Shown: in pieces, positions 1 through 7,837 of the stretch | Position numbering within the stretch: the stretch's first letter is position 1 | Layout: every line of letters starts with the position of its first letter | Assembly: GCA_937880705.1 (NCBI GenBank) | Contig: CALGRZ010000092.1 | Location: 1-16,970 of the forward strand | Source: an uncultured Alistipes sp. | GTDB lineage: Bacteria > Bacteroidota > Bacteroidia > Bacteroidales > Rikenellaceae | DNA: 16,970 nucleotides | Direction: 5' to 3' | Program-made: the position numbers and the translations under genes | The notes under the pieces: model-generated | Seen by the model: only the letters and a program-made list of their open reading frames with translations | The model's database searches: none | Told to the model about the DNA's origin: nothing

Positions 1-7
1 GTACCTA

Positions 8-577
8 TCAAAAAAGCGGAGAGAACAAATGAATTACGCAACAATTAAAAATTGTTGTTCTTTTTGCATGTCTAATTTTATTACCTAAATAATTTGTATT
101 AAATAAATATTCTATGTAGGCATCTTTTCCATGTCTGACTTCTTTACCTGAAGCTAACACAACATTAGTACAATAGCTTCTTTCTGCTATAAAATCATCA
201 ATTACTTCTCCATTAATTCCATAAAGAATGCCCTTAAATCTTAAATCACTTAAAATTTCTGCTTTATCAATAAACTTTCCATCATTGGAAGGTGGATAAA
301 ATCTCCCCACCGCTTTCATTTTATTATCTGTTACATCTATTGTGAATTCTTCTCGAATAGGCATGGATCTGCTTCTACACAATTCAACTATTGCGATATC
401 TTTCACTGTGGTAACTGCTTTATTCAATTCTGTAAGGTTAAATGGGATCTTATGTCTGGATAAATATTCTGCTATTTCCGCTACAACTAAAGGAGTCGTT
501 TTTTTTACCAGTTTTAACCCGGTTCTCGATTCTTCATTTACAACCTGAAAATATGAGTACTCACTCTTAAATTTCAA
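8..577 (-). CDS. DUF342/FapA-like flagellar-assembly-type protein, N-terminal part, broken 3' end
   Basis: This looks like the N-terminal domain of a DUF342 (FapA) protein of the kind found next to sigD in motile Lachnospiraceae. Recognisable stretches are YFQVVNEES near the start, MKAVGRFYPPSNDGKF in the middle, and GKDAYIEYLFNTN towards the end. I chose the TTG at 577 because a strong ribosome binding site lies 6 bases upstream and it puts YFQ close to the N-terminus, as in relatives. An ATG at 590-592 and a TTG at 623-625 are also in frame, but neither has a clear Shine-Dalgarno site. After the NTN motif (about position 91) the protein no longer resembles the family and stops about 27 residues later. 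The family continues for several hundred residues, so this is a truncated or mis-joined gene. It follows sigD in the same orientation. The family name is moderately sure; the exact role is inferred. Confidence 0.65.
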   Translation of the reverse strand: MKFKSEYSYFQVVNEESRTGLKLVKKTTPLVVAEIAEYLSRHKIPFNLTELNKAVTTVKDIAIVELCRSRSMPIREEFTIDVTDNKMKAVGRFYPPSNDGKFIDKAEILSDLRFKGILYGINGEVIDDFIAERSYCTNVVLASGKEVRHGKDAYIEYLFNTNYLGNKIRHAKRTTIFNCCVIHLFSPLF

Positions 578-583
578 ACCTAT

Positions 584-590
584 TCCCTCC
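584..590 (-). promoter_or_regulatory. Ribosome binding site deciding the DUF342 start
   Basis: On the minus strand the sequence GGAGGGA is followed by six bases (ATAGGT) and then a TTG codon at 577-575. This is a near-ideal Firmicutes Shine-Dalgarno site and spacing. It favours the TTG over the in-frame ATG at 592-590, whose last base is the first base of the site. A strong Shine-Dalgarno is itself unlike the Bacteroidales part of the window, where such sites are mostly absent. Confidence 0.5.
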
Positions 591-634
591 ATTGATACAT
601 AGTTACTATTCCATTTATAATACAACTTGCTATT

Positions 635-874
635 TTAAATCTGCTCTAAAATCCCCATATATTTTCCTAATTTCGTCTTCATCTTTTGTAAAGCTTTCGT
701 ATGAAGCTGAGATACCCTGGATTCTGTCACCTCTAACACATGACTGATTTCTTTTAAGGTTAAATCCTCATAATAGTACAATTCTATAACTCTTCGTTCC
801 TTTTCTGTAAGTAACTTTAGAGACTCTATAAGCATTACTTTTAATTCTTCCTGTTCAACAGCTTCTTCTGCAGC
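635..874 (-). CDS. sigD: Sigma factor SigD/FliA type, C-terminal region 4, 5' truncated at the chimeric junction
   Basis: This is the DNA-binding region 4 of a sigma-70 family factor of the SigD/FliA (sigma-28) motility class. The helix-turn-helix reads LTLKEISHVLEVTESRVSQL and is preceded by LLTEKERRVIELYYYED, the standard region 4 wording. The ending KALQKMKTKLGKYMGIL is typical of clostridial SigD. An ATG at 833-835 exists but is only an internal methionine: family-like residues (EEAVEQEELK) continue upstream in the same frame to about 874, where the reading frame enters unrelated nadE DNA. Regions 1-3 are therefore missing. It stops with TAA at 635-637 and is followed by the DUF342 gene. 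In the family it directs transcription of late flagellar and motility genes. Confidence 0.85.
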   Translation of the reverse strand, partial: AAEEAVEQEELKVMLIESLKLLTEKERRVIELYYYEDLTLKEISHVLEVTESRVSQLHTKALQKMKTKLGKYMGILEQI

Positions 875-1053
875 ACCATATCGCCACAGGTGTAACCCAC
901 GAGCGAGAGCTCGGGCATCACAACAATCTCGACACCCTCCTTGAAGGCATCCTGCATAATCTTGAGTGCACCCTCGGCATTGCGATGGGCATCGGCGATA
1001 TGTACACGCGGTACAGCCGCCGCCACTCTCATATATCCATAAATGTTGTTCAT
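841..1053 (-). CDS. nadE: NAD+ synthase (glutamine-hydrolysing), N-terminal fragment
   Basis: This is the start of the nitrilase-fold glutaminase domain of a two-domain NAD+ synthase, which makes NAD from deamido-NAD, ATP and glutamine. The start MNNIYGYMRVAAAVP is typical for Bacteroidales NadE, and EIVVMPELSLVGYTCGD follows. The glutamate in MPEL fits the catalytic glutamate of the nitrilase triad. I prefer the ATG at 1053 over an in-frame ATG at 1065 because family members begin MNN. Homology ends at GYTCGD near 880. The last 13 or so codons, down to the stop at 841-843, are out-of-frame readings of the foreign sigD DNA. The catalytic lysine and cysteine and the whole synthetase domain are absent, so the fragment cannot be functional as it stands. 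Confidence 0.8.
   Translation of the reverse strand: MNNIYGYMRVAAAVPRVHIADAHRNAEGALKIMQDAFKEGVEIVVMPELSLVGYTCGDMVLQKKLLNRKN
866..882. other. Chimeric junction between AT-rich Firmicutes DNA and GC-rich Bacteroidales DNA
   Basis: Left of here the minus-strand frame ending at 635 reads as SigD region 4. Right of here a different minus-strand frame reads as the NadE N-terminus down to GYTCGD (about 880). Neither gene continues past this point, and base composition changes abruptly. No repeat, integrase or insertion sequence is visible. The exact breakpoint cannot be fixed by eye because a few codons fit either side. Confidence 0.8.
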
Positions 1054-1071
1054 AGTCTTAAACATTTTTCG

Positions 1072-1146
1072 TCACACGGGATCAAACGTCCTGACGGCCT
1101 CGGCCAAAGGGCGGTCAACCACGGCAACGGATAGCTCCAATGGCAC
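1072..1146 (-). other. Short coding-like stretch between pepT and nadE, possible gene remnant
   Basis: Directly after pepT's TAG and a second in-frame TAG, the same frame stays open for 24 codons, from a GTG at 1146 to a TGA at 1072-1074. Its residues look protein-like (LELSVAVVDRPLAEAVRTF). The stretch is as GC-rich as the genes, unlike the other spacers of this Bacteroidales segment. It ends 18 bases before the nadE ATG. It may be the 3' tail of a lost gene once upstream of nadE, or chance. I do not recognise it. Confidence 0.25.
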
Positions 1147-1149
1147 CTA

Positions 1150-2367
1150 CTACTCGGCCCAGATGCGAGCCAAGTTGATGATCACGTTCATCGCCTTGTT
1201 CATCGTGGTGAGCGAGGCGTACTCGTAGCGACCGTGGAAGTTCATACCTCCGGTGAAGAGGTTGGGACAGGGCAGACCCATAAACGAGAGGCGTGAGCCA
1301 TCGGTACCACCACGGATGGGCTTAACCAGAGGCTTGACACCCGCCTCGATCATAGCCTTCTTGGCCTTCTCGATGACGTGGGGGTGGGGCTCAACCATCT
1401 TGCGCATGTTGTAGTACTGATCCTTGAGCGTGAGCTGAAGCGTATGCTCGCCATACTTGCGCTGCAGGAAGTTGACTACATCCCACATAAGCTGCTTCTT
1501 CTGCTCGAACTTATCGCCATCGTGGTCACGGATGATGTAGTTAATCTCGGCCTGCTCGACACTGCCCGAGATACCCACGCAGTGGAAGAAACCCTCGTAG
1601 CCCTCGGTGTACTGGGGACGCTCCGAGGCGGGGAGCATGCCATTGAGCTCCGTAGCAATATCTATGGCGTTGATCATCTTATCCTTGGCCATGCCGGGGT
1701 GTACGTTGCGGCCGTTAATCTGAATCTTGGCACCTGCGGCGTTGAAGTTCTCATACTCCAGCTCGCCCTCCATGCCGCCATCCATCGTATAGGCGAAGTC
1801 GGCACCAAACTTCTTCACGTCGAAGTAGTCCACGCCGCGACCAATCTCCTCGTCGGGAGTGAAGCCCACACGGATACGACCATGAGCCACCTCGGGGTGG
1901 TTCTTAAGCCACTCCACAGCCGTCACAATCTCGGCAACACCGGCCTTGTCGTCAGCACCCAGCAGCGTGGTGCCATCGGTATGGATGAGGCTGTGGCCCT
2001 TGAAGAACTTAAGCTCGGGGAAGTCCGACACCTTGAGCCATACGTCGCCACCCAGCAGGATGTCACGGCCGTCATACTCGTCGATGATGCGAGGCTTGAT
2101 GTTGGCACCACTCATATCGGGGGCAGTGTCGACGTGCGAGATAAAGCCTATGGTAGGCACATTCTCCATGCCGCGCGTAGCGGGCAGCGTGGCCATAACA
2201 TAGCCATACTCATCCATCGAAACCTCCACAAGGCCTATGGCCTCCAGCTCCTCCTTGAGATACTTGAGCAGCACCAACTGCTTGTCGGTCGAGGGGTAGC
2301 TCTCGCTGCGCTCATCCGACTGCGTGTCGAACGACACATACTTCAAAAATCTATCTTTAAGCTCCAT
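1150..2367 (-). CDS. pepT: Peptidase T (tripeptide aminopeptidase, M20B)
   Basis: This 405-residue zinc peptidase removes the N-terminal residue from tripeptides in the cytoplasm. The M20 metal and catalytic residues are all in place: H78 and D80 in SHVDTAPDMSG, D140 in LLGADDKAG, the general base E173 and ligand E174 in TPDEEIG, D196 in YTMDGG, and a C-terminal histidine, H378, in GGMNFHGRYEY. The RGGTDGSRLSFMGLP stretch at 352-366 is characteristic of PepT. Length agrees with the family (about 405-410). The ATG at 2367 gives MELKDRFLKYVSFDT, the expected N-terminus. It lies 112 bases downstream of the OPT transporter gene on the same strand, which suggests that peptides imported by that protein are processed here. 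No clear promoter of its own is visible in the spacer. Confidence 0.95.
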   Translation of the reverse strand: MELKDRFLKYVSFDTQSDERSESYPSTDKQLVLLKYLKEELEAIGLVEVSMDEYGYVMATLPATRGMENVPTIGFISHVDTAPDMSGANIKPRIIDEYDGRDILLGGDVWLKVSDFPELKFFKGHSLIHTDGTTLLGADDKAGVAEIVTAVEWLKNHPEVAHGRIRVGFTPDEEIGRGVDYFDVKKFGADFAYTMDGGMEGELEYENFNAAGAKIQINGRNVHPGMAKDKMINAIDIATELNGMLPASERPQYTEGYEGFFHCVGISGSVEQAEINYIIRDHDGDKFEQKKQLMWDVVNFLQRKYGEHTLQLTLKDQYYNMRKMVEPHPHVIEKAKKAMIEAGVKPLVKPIRGGTDGSRLSFMGLPCPNLFTGGMNFHGRYEYASLTTMNKAMNVIINLARIWAE

Positions 2368-2421
2368 ATTTTTGTTGGTTCAATTAGTGATCAGGTAAAT
2401 GGTAATGTGTTTGGGGTGTTC

Positions 2422-2462
2422 GTAGGGTTTAGGACTCGGTTCTACCCATCGCCAAACCCTAC
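2422..2462. repeat. Inverted repeat between the OPT gene and pepT
   Basis: The 9-base arms GTAGGGTTT (2422-2430) and AAACCCTAC (2454-2462) are exactly complementary, with a 23-base loop and some imperfect pairing further out. It lies in the OPT-pepT spacer. No T-run follows on the minus strand, so it is not a standard intrinsic terminator. A role in mRNA processing, attenuation or differential stability is possible. Confidence 0.45.
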
Positions 2463-2479
2463 AAACCACTCGTTAGACT

Positions 2480-4465
2480 CTACTCCTCGATTTTGGCCTT
2501 GCGTGAGTGCCAGATGAAGTAGGCGATAAGTACCAGGTACATAACCAGGCCGAGGAGCTGTGCGCCAGCAGAGCCTGCCCAGCCCTTAAGTGTCCAGTCG
2601 GCACCGGCAAAGGCGAGGATTGCACTCACAACACCCATCAGCGCACCACCGGCGATGAAGCCCGAGGCGATGAGCGTACCACGGTTGTTGTTGGCCTTGG
2701 CCTGTGCAGCATCCTTATGACGATTTACGGCCCACGCTACAAGACCACCCACAACGAGGGGAGCATTGAGCTCCATGGGGATGAACATACCGAGTGCAAA
2801 GGGCAGTGCAGGCACCTTGAGCACGGTAAGGAGCAGTGCTACGAGGGCACCTACGCCATAGAGCAACCAGGGTGTTGCGCCACCCGTCATCAGAGGCTTG
2901 ATAACGGCAGCCATGGCGTTGGCCTGAGGTGCTACAAGGGCATTCTCGCCTACAAAGCCGTAGGTCTTATTCATGATGATCATCACACCTGCCACGGTAG
3001 CAGCCGATACGAAGGTACCGACAAACTTCCATGTCTCCTGCTTGCGGGGTGTAGTACCGAGCCAGTAGCCGATCTTAAGGTCGGTGATAAAACCACCGGC
3101 CATAGAGAGTGCTGTGCAGACAACACCACCGATAACCAGCGCAGCGATCATACCCGACTGACCCTCAAGGCCTACCGACACAAGTACAAGTGACGAGAGG
3201 ATGAGCGTCATCAGCGTCATACCCGACACGGGGTTAGAGCCTACGATGGCAATAGCGTTGGCTGCCACGGTGGTGAAGAGGAAGGCGATGATAAAGACGA
3301 TGAGCAGGGCTACGATAGTCTGGAACCAGTTGTTCAGAACGCCAAACTGGAAGAAGAAGAGCGTAGCCACAAGAGCTGCGATGATGATGGTCATGATGGT
3401 CTTCATCGAGATATCCTGCTGTGTGCGAGGCTCAACCGTCGATGACTTCTTGCCACCCAACTCGTTCTTCGCAAGCGACAGAGCCGACTTGATGATGCCC
3501 GCCTGACGGATGATGCCGATAAGACCTGCCATGGCGATACCGCCAATACCGATGGGGCGACCAATCTCACGGAAGATACCCTCGGGGGTATTCAGCTCGG
3601 CGGGGTTGATACCCATAGCCGTGAGCGTATCGGGGATGGTCTGTGCATCGAACATCGAGAGGAAGGGGTTAACCAGAGGAATAACCACGAACCATACGAG
3701 GGCCGAGCCACCGGCGATGATCAGCGCATACTTCAGACCGATGATATAGCCGAGGCCGAGCACCGCTGCCGAGGTGTTAAGACCCAGGGTGAGCTTGGCG
3801 TTGGCCGCAAGAGCCTTACCCCAGCCCATCATCTGTGTAGATATGGATGATGTCCACGCGCCAAAGGTCGACACCACGAAGTCGTAAAGACCACCGATAA
3901 GACCTGCCAGCACAAGGGTCTTGGCCTCCGAGCCACCCTTCTCACCCGACACAAGCACCTCGGTGGTTGCCGTAGCCTCGGGGAAGGGATACTTGCCGTG
4001 CATCTGCTTTACGAAGTACTTACGGAAGGGGACCAGCAGCACGATGCCGAGGATACCTCCGAGCAGTGACGAGAGGAATACCTGGTAGAACTTGGCATCG
4101 AGGCCGAGGATGTAGAGTGCAGGCAGCGTGAAGATAGCACCCGCAACGATAACACCCGACGATGCACCGATAGACTGGATGATCACATTCTGGCCAAGCA
4201 TATTCTTCTTGCCACGCATCTGACCCAGACCCACGGCGATGATGGCGATGGGGATGGCGGCCTCGAACACCTGACCCACCTTAAGGCCGAGGTATGCGGC
4301 TGCGGCCGAGAAGATGATGGCCATGATGATACCCACCGTCACCGAGTAGGGGGTAACCTCCACGGGTGACTCGTTGGCACCCATGATAGGCTGATACTGC
4401 TCACCCTCACGCAACTCACGATAGGCGTTCTCGGGTAGAGATGTTTTAGGTTGTTGATTTTGCAT
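2480..4465 (-). CDS. OPT-family oligopeptide transporter
   Basis: This 661-residue integral membrane protein belongs to the oligopeptide transporter (OPT/YSL) family, which moves peptides or metal chelates by secondary transport. It has a short polar N-terminus (about 40 residues, including RELREGEQYQPIMGANESP), then roughly 14-16 hydrophobic segments. Family-like stretches include AAAYLGLKVGQVFEAAIP and YPFPEATATTEVLVSGEKGG, the latter before a loop at about 160-180. A positively charged loop sits near 330-350. It ends in the cytoplasmic-type tail WHSRKAKIEE. Length is typical of bacterial OPT proteins. The ATG at 4465 gives a plausible N-terminus, and a Bacteroidetes-type promoter lies about 100 bases upstream. 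pepT follows on the same strand, which argues for peptides as substrate. The exact substrate cannot be read from sequence. Confidence 0.9.
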   Translation of the reverse strand: MQNQQPKTSLPENAYRELREGEQYQPIMGANESPVEVTPYSVTVGIIMAIIFSAAAAYLGLKVGQVFEAAIPIAIIAVGLGQMRGKKNMLGQNVIIQSIGASSGVIVAGAIFTLPALYILGLDAKFYQVFLSSLLGGILGIVLLVPFRKYFVKQMHGKYPFPEATATTEVLVSGEKGGSEAKTLVLAGLIGGLYDFVVSTFGAWTSSISTQMMGWGKALAANAKLTLGLNTSAAVLGLGYIIGLKYALIIAGGSALVWFVVIPLVNPFLSMFDAQTIPDTLTAMGINPAELNTPEGIFREIGRPIGIGGIAMAGLIGIIRQAGIIKSALSLAKNELGGKKSSTVEPRTQQDISMKTIMTIIIAALVATLFFFQFGVLNNWFQTIVALLIVFIIAFLFTTVAANAIAIVGSNPVSGMTLMTLILSSLVLVSVGLEGQSGMIAALVIGGVVCTALSMAGGFITDLKIGYWLGTTPRKQETWKFVGTFVSAATVAGVMIIMNKTYGFVGENALVAPQANAMAAVIKPLMTGGATPWLLYGVGALVALLLTVLKVPALPFALGMFIPMELNAPLVVGGLVAWAVNRHKDAAQAKANNNRGTLIASGFIAGGALMGVVSAILAFAGADWTLKGWAGSAGAQLLGLVMYLVLIAYFIWHSRKAKIEE

Positions 4466-4537
4466 AGTGTATTGATTTTTAAGTTTGTATTATCGTCAGC
4501 ACTATTGGGCATCTGCCACACCGCATCTCATACGCGG

Positions 4538-4554
4538 GCGCATAGCATACGCAC
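4538..4554 (+). repeat. Repeat unit 1, GCGCATAG..TACGCAC, at the OPT transcription start
   Basis: GCGCATAGCATACGCAC lies 7 bases downstream of the OPT -7 element. A nearly identical copy, lacking only two bases, sits just downstream of the opposing valS -7 element at 4694-4708. Position around the likely transcription starts suggests either a shared regulator site or chance similarity. Confidence 0.4.
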
Positions 4555-4561
4555 AATAGTA

Positions 4562-4592
4562 CAAAGATATGAAAAAAAACTTAAAACAGCAA
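4562..4592 (-). promoter_or_regulatory. Bacteroidetes-type promoter for the OPT gene
   Basis: On the minus strand a -7 element TATCTTTG (plus-strand 4562-4569) matches the Bacteroidetes consensus TAnnTTTG. A TTG -33 element lies at 4590-4592, with exactly 20 bases between them, the usual spacing. It implies an untranslated leader of roughly 90 bases before the ATG at 4465. Confidence 0.7.
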
Positions 4593-4650
4593 CTTTTTCC
4601 GACACAAGAGAGCCAACGAATAGAGCGGTACGCTATGACGAGTAATTTTT

Positions 4651-4681
4651 TTTCGTATTTTAAGTTTTTTTACTATCTTTG
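4651..4681 (+). promoter_or_regulatory. Bacteroidetes-type promoter for the valS operon
   Basis: TATCTTTG at 4674-4681 is a perfect TAnnTTTG -7 element. The -33 position (4651-4653) holds TTT rather than TTG. The implied start is near 4688, giving a leader of about 65 bases before the valS ATG at 4754. The region is strongly AT-rich. Confidence 0.65.
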
Positions 4682-4688
4682 TAGCTAA

Positions 4689-4708
4689 TATGCGCGCATA
4701 GTACGCAC
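4689..4708 (+). repeat. Palindrome plus repeat unit 2 at the valS transcription start
   Basis: TATGCGCGCATA (4689-4700) is a perfect 12-base palindrome. It overlaps GCGCATAGTACGCAC (4694-4708), which repeats the unit at 4538-4554 in the same plus-strand direction. It begins 8 bases after the valS -7 element, so it covers the likely start site. It could be an operator or the base of a leader hairpin. Confidence 0.4.
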
Positions 4709-4753
4709 GCACGACACACAGCGAATATATAACAAACAAAAACATAAAGACTT

Positions 4754-7378
4754 ATGCCAATCGCAGACAAGTATTCTCCCGAACTTATCGAGCAGAAGTG
4801 GTATGACTTCTGGATCGAAAAGAACCTTTTCCACTCTACGCCGGACGAGCGTGAGCCCTACTGCATCGTAATTCCGCCACCCAACGTAACGGGTATGCTC
4901 CACATGGGCCACATGCTCAACAATACGTTGCAGGATGTGCTGGTGCGTCGCGCACGCATGCAGGGCAAGAACGCCTGCTGGGTACCCGGTACCGACCACG
5001 CCTCGATTGCTACCGAGGCAAAGGTGGTTGCCAAGCTCAAGGAGGAGGGCATCGACAAGGCCTCGCTCACACGCGAAGAGTTCCTCGCCCACGCCTGGGA
5101 GTGGAAGGAGAAGCATGGCGGCATAATCCTCAAGCAGCTGCGCAAGCTCGGTGCCTCGTGTGACTGGGAGCGCACCTGCTTCACCATGGATGAGCCTCGC
5201 ACGGCAGGTGTCATCAAGGTCTTCGTAGACCTCTTCCGCAAGGGTCGCATCTACCGCGGTGTACGCATGGTAAACTGGGACCCCTCGGCATGCACGGCAC
5301 TATCCGACGAGGAGGTAATCTACAAGGAGTCGCAGGGTAAATTGTACTACCTGCGCTATAAGATTGAGGGCAGCAATGAGTATATCGTTGTTGCAACCAC
5401 TCGCCCTGAGACCATTCTCGGCGATACGGCCCTCTGCGTAAACCCCAACGACGAGCGTTACAAGCACCTCAAGGAGGATGCTCGCGTCATAGTACCCCTC
5501 GTGGGCCGCTCTATACCCGTCATCCGCGATGAGTATGTTGACCTCGAGTTCGGTACCGGTGCCCTGAAGGTGACACCCGCACACGACGTCAACGACTACA
5601 TGCTGGGCGAGAAGTATGGTCTGGAGGCTATCGACATCTTCAACGACAATGGCACCATCAACGACAAGGTGGGCATGTACGTCGGCATGGAGCGTTTCGA
5701 GTGCCGCAAGGTCATCGAGGGCGACCTCACCGCCGCAGGCCTGATGGAGAAGGTTGAGCCCTACACCAACAATGTAGGCTACTCGGAGCGTACCGGCGTA
5801 GCCATCGAGCCGAAGCTCTCGATGCAGTGGTTCCTCTCGATGGAGGAGCTGGCCAAGCCCGCAACAAAGGCCGTGATGGAGGATGTCATCAAGTTCGTAC
5901 CTGCCAAGTATAAGAATACCTACCGCCACTGGATGGAGAATATCAAAGATTGGTGCATCTCGCGCCAGCTCTGGTGGGGTCAGCGCATACCTGCCTACTA
6001 CCTGCCCAAGGGTGGCTATGTAGTGGCCGAGACTGCCGAGGAGGCGTTGAAACTCGCGCAGGAGAAGGATGCATCGCTCACAATGGCCGACCTGCGTCAG
6101 GATGAGGATGTGCTCGACACATGGTTCTCGTCGTGGCTCTGGCCCATCTCGGTATTCGACGGTATTCGCTACCCGAACAACCCCGAGATCGAGTACTACT
6201 ACCCCACCAACGACCTTGTGACGGGTCCCGACATCATCTTCTTCTGGATCGCACGAATGATCATGGCGGGCTACGAGTGGCGCGGTGAGCGTCCCTTTGC
6301 CAATGTATACTTTACGGGTATCGTGCGCGACAAGCTGGGCCGTAAGATGTCGAAGCAGCTCGGCAACTCGCCCGATCCGCTCGACCTCATCTCGAAGTAT
6401 GGTGCCGACGGCATGCGTGTAGCTATGCTGATGTCAACATCGGCGGGCAACGACGTGATGTTCGACGAGGCACTCTGCGAGCAGGGCCGTAACTTCGGCA
6501 ACAAGATATGGAACGCCTACCGACTGATCAACATGTGGGAGGTGGACAACAACCTCGCACAGAGCGATGCTGCCCGCGAGGCCTGCGCATGGTTCGACGA
6601 GGTTATGTTGCAGCGCGTCGAGCGCATCAACCGCGACATGGAGCAGTACCGCATCTCGGAGGCCTTCATGGAGATATATCGCCTCTTCTGGGACGACTTC
6701 AGCGGCTGGTACCTCGAGATGATCAAGCCCGCATATCAGTCACCTATCGATGCCGTGACGCTGGCCAAGACGAAGCATTATGTAGATATGTTGCTTCGCC
6801 TGCTGCACCCCTTCATGCCCTTCGTGACGGAGGAGATATGGCAGGATCTGAAGCCCGAGCAGGATGTTTGCTCGATTGTTATCGCCCGTCAGCCCGAGGC
6901 CGACAGAGCAGCTAACGAGGCTGTACTCGCCCGCTTCGAGCTTGCCAAGGAGGTTATCACCAACCTGCGTAACATCCGCAAGCAGAAGAACATAGCACAG
7001 AAGGAGGAGCTTACGCTACGCTATATTGCCGATGAGAACTACCCCACCGAGTGGGAGGCCGTGATGAAGAAGATGGGTAACATCAAGACACTGGAGGCCA
7101 CCACGGAGAAGGATCCTGCGGCAGCAGCATTCATCGTCAAGACCACGCAGTACTTCGTACCCATGGAGGGTAAGATCGACCGCGAGGCCGAGCTCAAGAA
7201 GCTCAACGACGACCTCACCTACTACGAGGGCTTCCTCTCGAGCGTTATGAAGAAGCTCTCGAACGAGCGTTTCGTACAGTCGGCACCTGAGAAGGTTGTT
7301 GCCAACGAGCGCGCCAAGCAGGCCGATGCCGAGGCCAAGATTGCAGCCCTCAAGGCGCAGATTGCAGCCCTCGAGTAA
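4754..7378 (+). CDS. valS: Valyl-tRNA synthetase
   Basis: This 874-residue class I synthetase attaches valine to tRNA-Val in the cytoplasm. The HIGH signature appears as HMGH at 50-53, after PPPNVTGML. The editing (CP1) domain begins after [16 protein letters not shown] and contains TTRPET (215-220) and the aspartate-containing TPAHDVNDY around 274-282, used to remove misacylated threonine. The KMSKS signature is KMSKQ at 531-535, followed by LGNSPDPL. The anticodon-binding helices follow. The last 70 or so residues are a charged coiled coil, the usual ValRS C-terminal tRNA-binding arm, ending in heptads ([14 protein letters not shown]) coded by a 21-base DNA repeat. It is the first gene of a four-gene plus-strand group and has its own promoter at 4674-4681. 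Confidence 0.97.
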   Translation: MPIADKYSPELIEQKWYDFWIEKNLFHSTPDEREPYCIVIPPPNVTGMLHMGHMLNNTLQDVLVRRARMQGKNACWVPGTDHASIATEAKVVAKLKEEGIDKASLTREEFLAHAWEWKEKHGGIILKQLRKLGASCDWERTCFTMDEPRTAGVIKVFVDLFRKGRIYRGVRMVNWDPSACTALSDEEVIYKESQGKLYYLRYKIEGSNEYIVVATTRPETILGDTALCVNPNDERYKHLKEDARVIVPLVGRSIPVIRDEYVDLEFGTGALKVTPAHDVNDYMLGEKYGLEAIDIFNDNGTINDKVGMYVGMERFECRKVIEGDLTAAGLMEKVEPYTNNVGYSERTGVAIEPKLSMQWFLSMEELAKPATKAVMEDVIKFVPAKYKNTYRHWMENIKDWCISRQLWWGQRIPAYYLPKGGYVVAETAEEALKLAQEKDASLTMADLRQDEDVLDTWFSSWLWPISVFDGIRYPNNPEIEYYYPTNDLVTGPDIIFFWIARMIMAGYEWRGERPFANVYFTGIVRDKLGRKMSKQLGNSPDPLDLISKYGADGMRVAMLMSTSAGNDVMFDEALCEQGRNFGNKIWNAYRLINMWEVDNNLAQSDAAREACAWFDEVMLQRVERINRDMEQYRISEAFMEIYRLFWDDFSGWYLEMIKPAYQSPIDAVTLAKTKHYVDMLLRLLHPFMPFVTEEIWQDLKPEQDVCSIVIARQPEADRAANEAVLARFELAKEVITNLRNIRKQKNIAQKEELTLRYIADENYPTEWEAVMKKMGNIKTLEATTEKDPAAAAFIVKTTQYFVPMEGKIDREAELKKLNDDLTYYEGFLSSVMKKLSNERFVQSAPEKVVANERAKQADAEAKIAALKAQIAALE

Positions 7379-7381
7379 GCG

Positions 7382-7837
7382 ATGGCCAACATTACGATAT
7401 TTACCGACGGTGCAGCACAGGGTAACCCCGGGCGTGGTGGCTACGGCGTAGTACTACTATCGGGGCCCTACCGCAAGGAGCTCTCGGCAGGCTACCGCCT
7501 CACGACCAACAACCGCATGGAGTTGATGGCCGTCTGCGTAGCTCTCGAGGCACTGAAGTACTCGGGCAGCAACGTGACACTCTACTCCGACTCGAAGTAT
7601 GTCGTCGAGGCTGTCAACCAGCGATGGCTCTTCGGCTGGGAGCGCAAGGGCTTTGCCGGCAAGAAGAATCCCGATCTATGGATGCGCTTTTTGAGGGTCT
7701 ACCGCCTTCATAATGTGCGCTTTATATGGGTCAAGGGTCACGCCACGACAGCCGAGAACAACCGCTGTGACGAGCTCGCTGTTGCGGCGGCCAACGGTGC
7801 CAACCTTTTGGAAGATACGGGCTATGACGGAGTTTAA
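7382..7837 (+). CDS. rnhA: Ribonuclease HI
   Basis: This 151-residue enzyme cuts the RNA strand of RNA-DNA hybrids. The four acidic catalytic residues are visible: D9 in IFTDGAAQGNPG, E47 in TTNNRMEL, D70 in LYSDSKYV, and D130 in NNRCDELA. The conserved histidine is H120 in WVKGHA, and the basic-protrusion segment WLFGWERKGFAGKKN is present, making it an E. coli-like type. The ATG lies 3 bases after the valS stop, so translation is probably coupled to valS. Its last 14 bases overlap the next gene. Confidence 0.97.
   Translation: MANITIFTDGAAQGNPGRGGYGVVLLSGPYRKELSAGYRLTTNNRMELMAVCVALEALKYSGSNVTLYSDSKYVVEAVNQRWLFGWERKGFAGKKNPDLWMRFLRVYRLHNVRFIWVKGHATTAENNRCDELAVAAANGANLLEDTGYDGV

Noticed and set aside
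866..882. Horizontal transfer of a motility sigma factor gene into Alistipes
   Set aside because: Both genes are cut at the join, no integrase, transposase or terminal repeats are present, and nadE would be lost; a chimera is simpler.
1054..1065. ATG at 1065 as the nadE start
   Set aside because: It adds MFKT before the MNN start usual in the family; the ATG at 1053 fits better.
1378..2517. Long plus-strand open frame of 379 codons opposite pepT
   Set aside because: It is antisense to a clear PepT with all catalytic residues; the GC-rich codon pattern keeps the opposite strand open.
2507..3193. 228-codon plus-strand frame opposite the OPT gene
   Set aside because: It is an antisense shadow with no protein-like domains, rich in Cys, His and Thr as expected from reversed membrane-protein codons.
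7339..7372. Direct repeat GATTGCAGCCCTC, 21 bases apart, at the valS 3' end
   Set aside because: It encodes coiled-coil heptads of the ValRS C-terminal arm and needs no other explanation.
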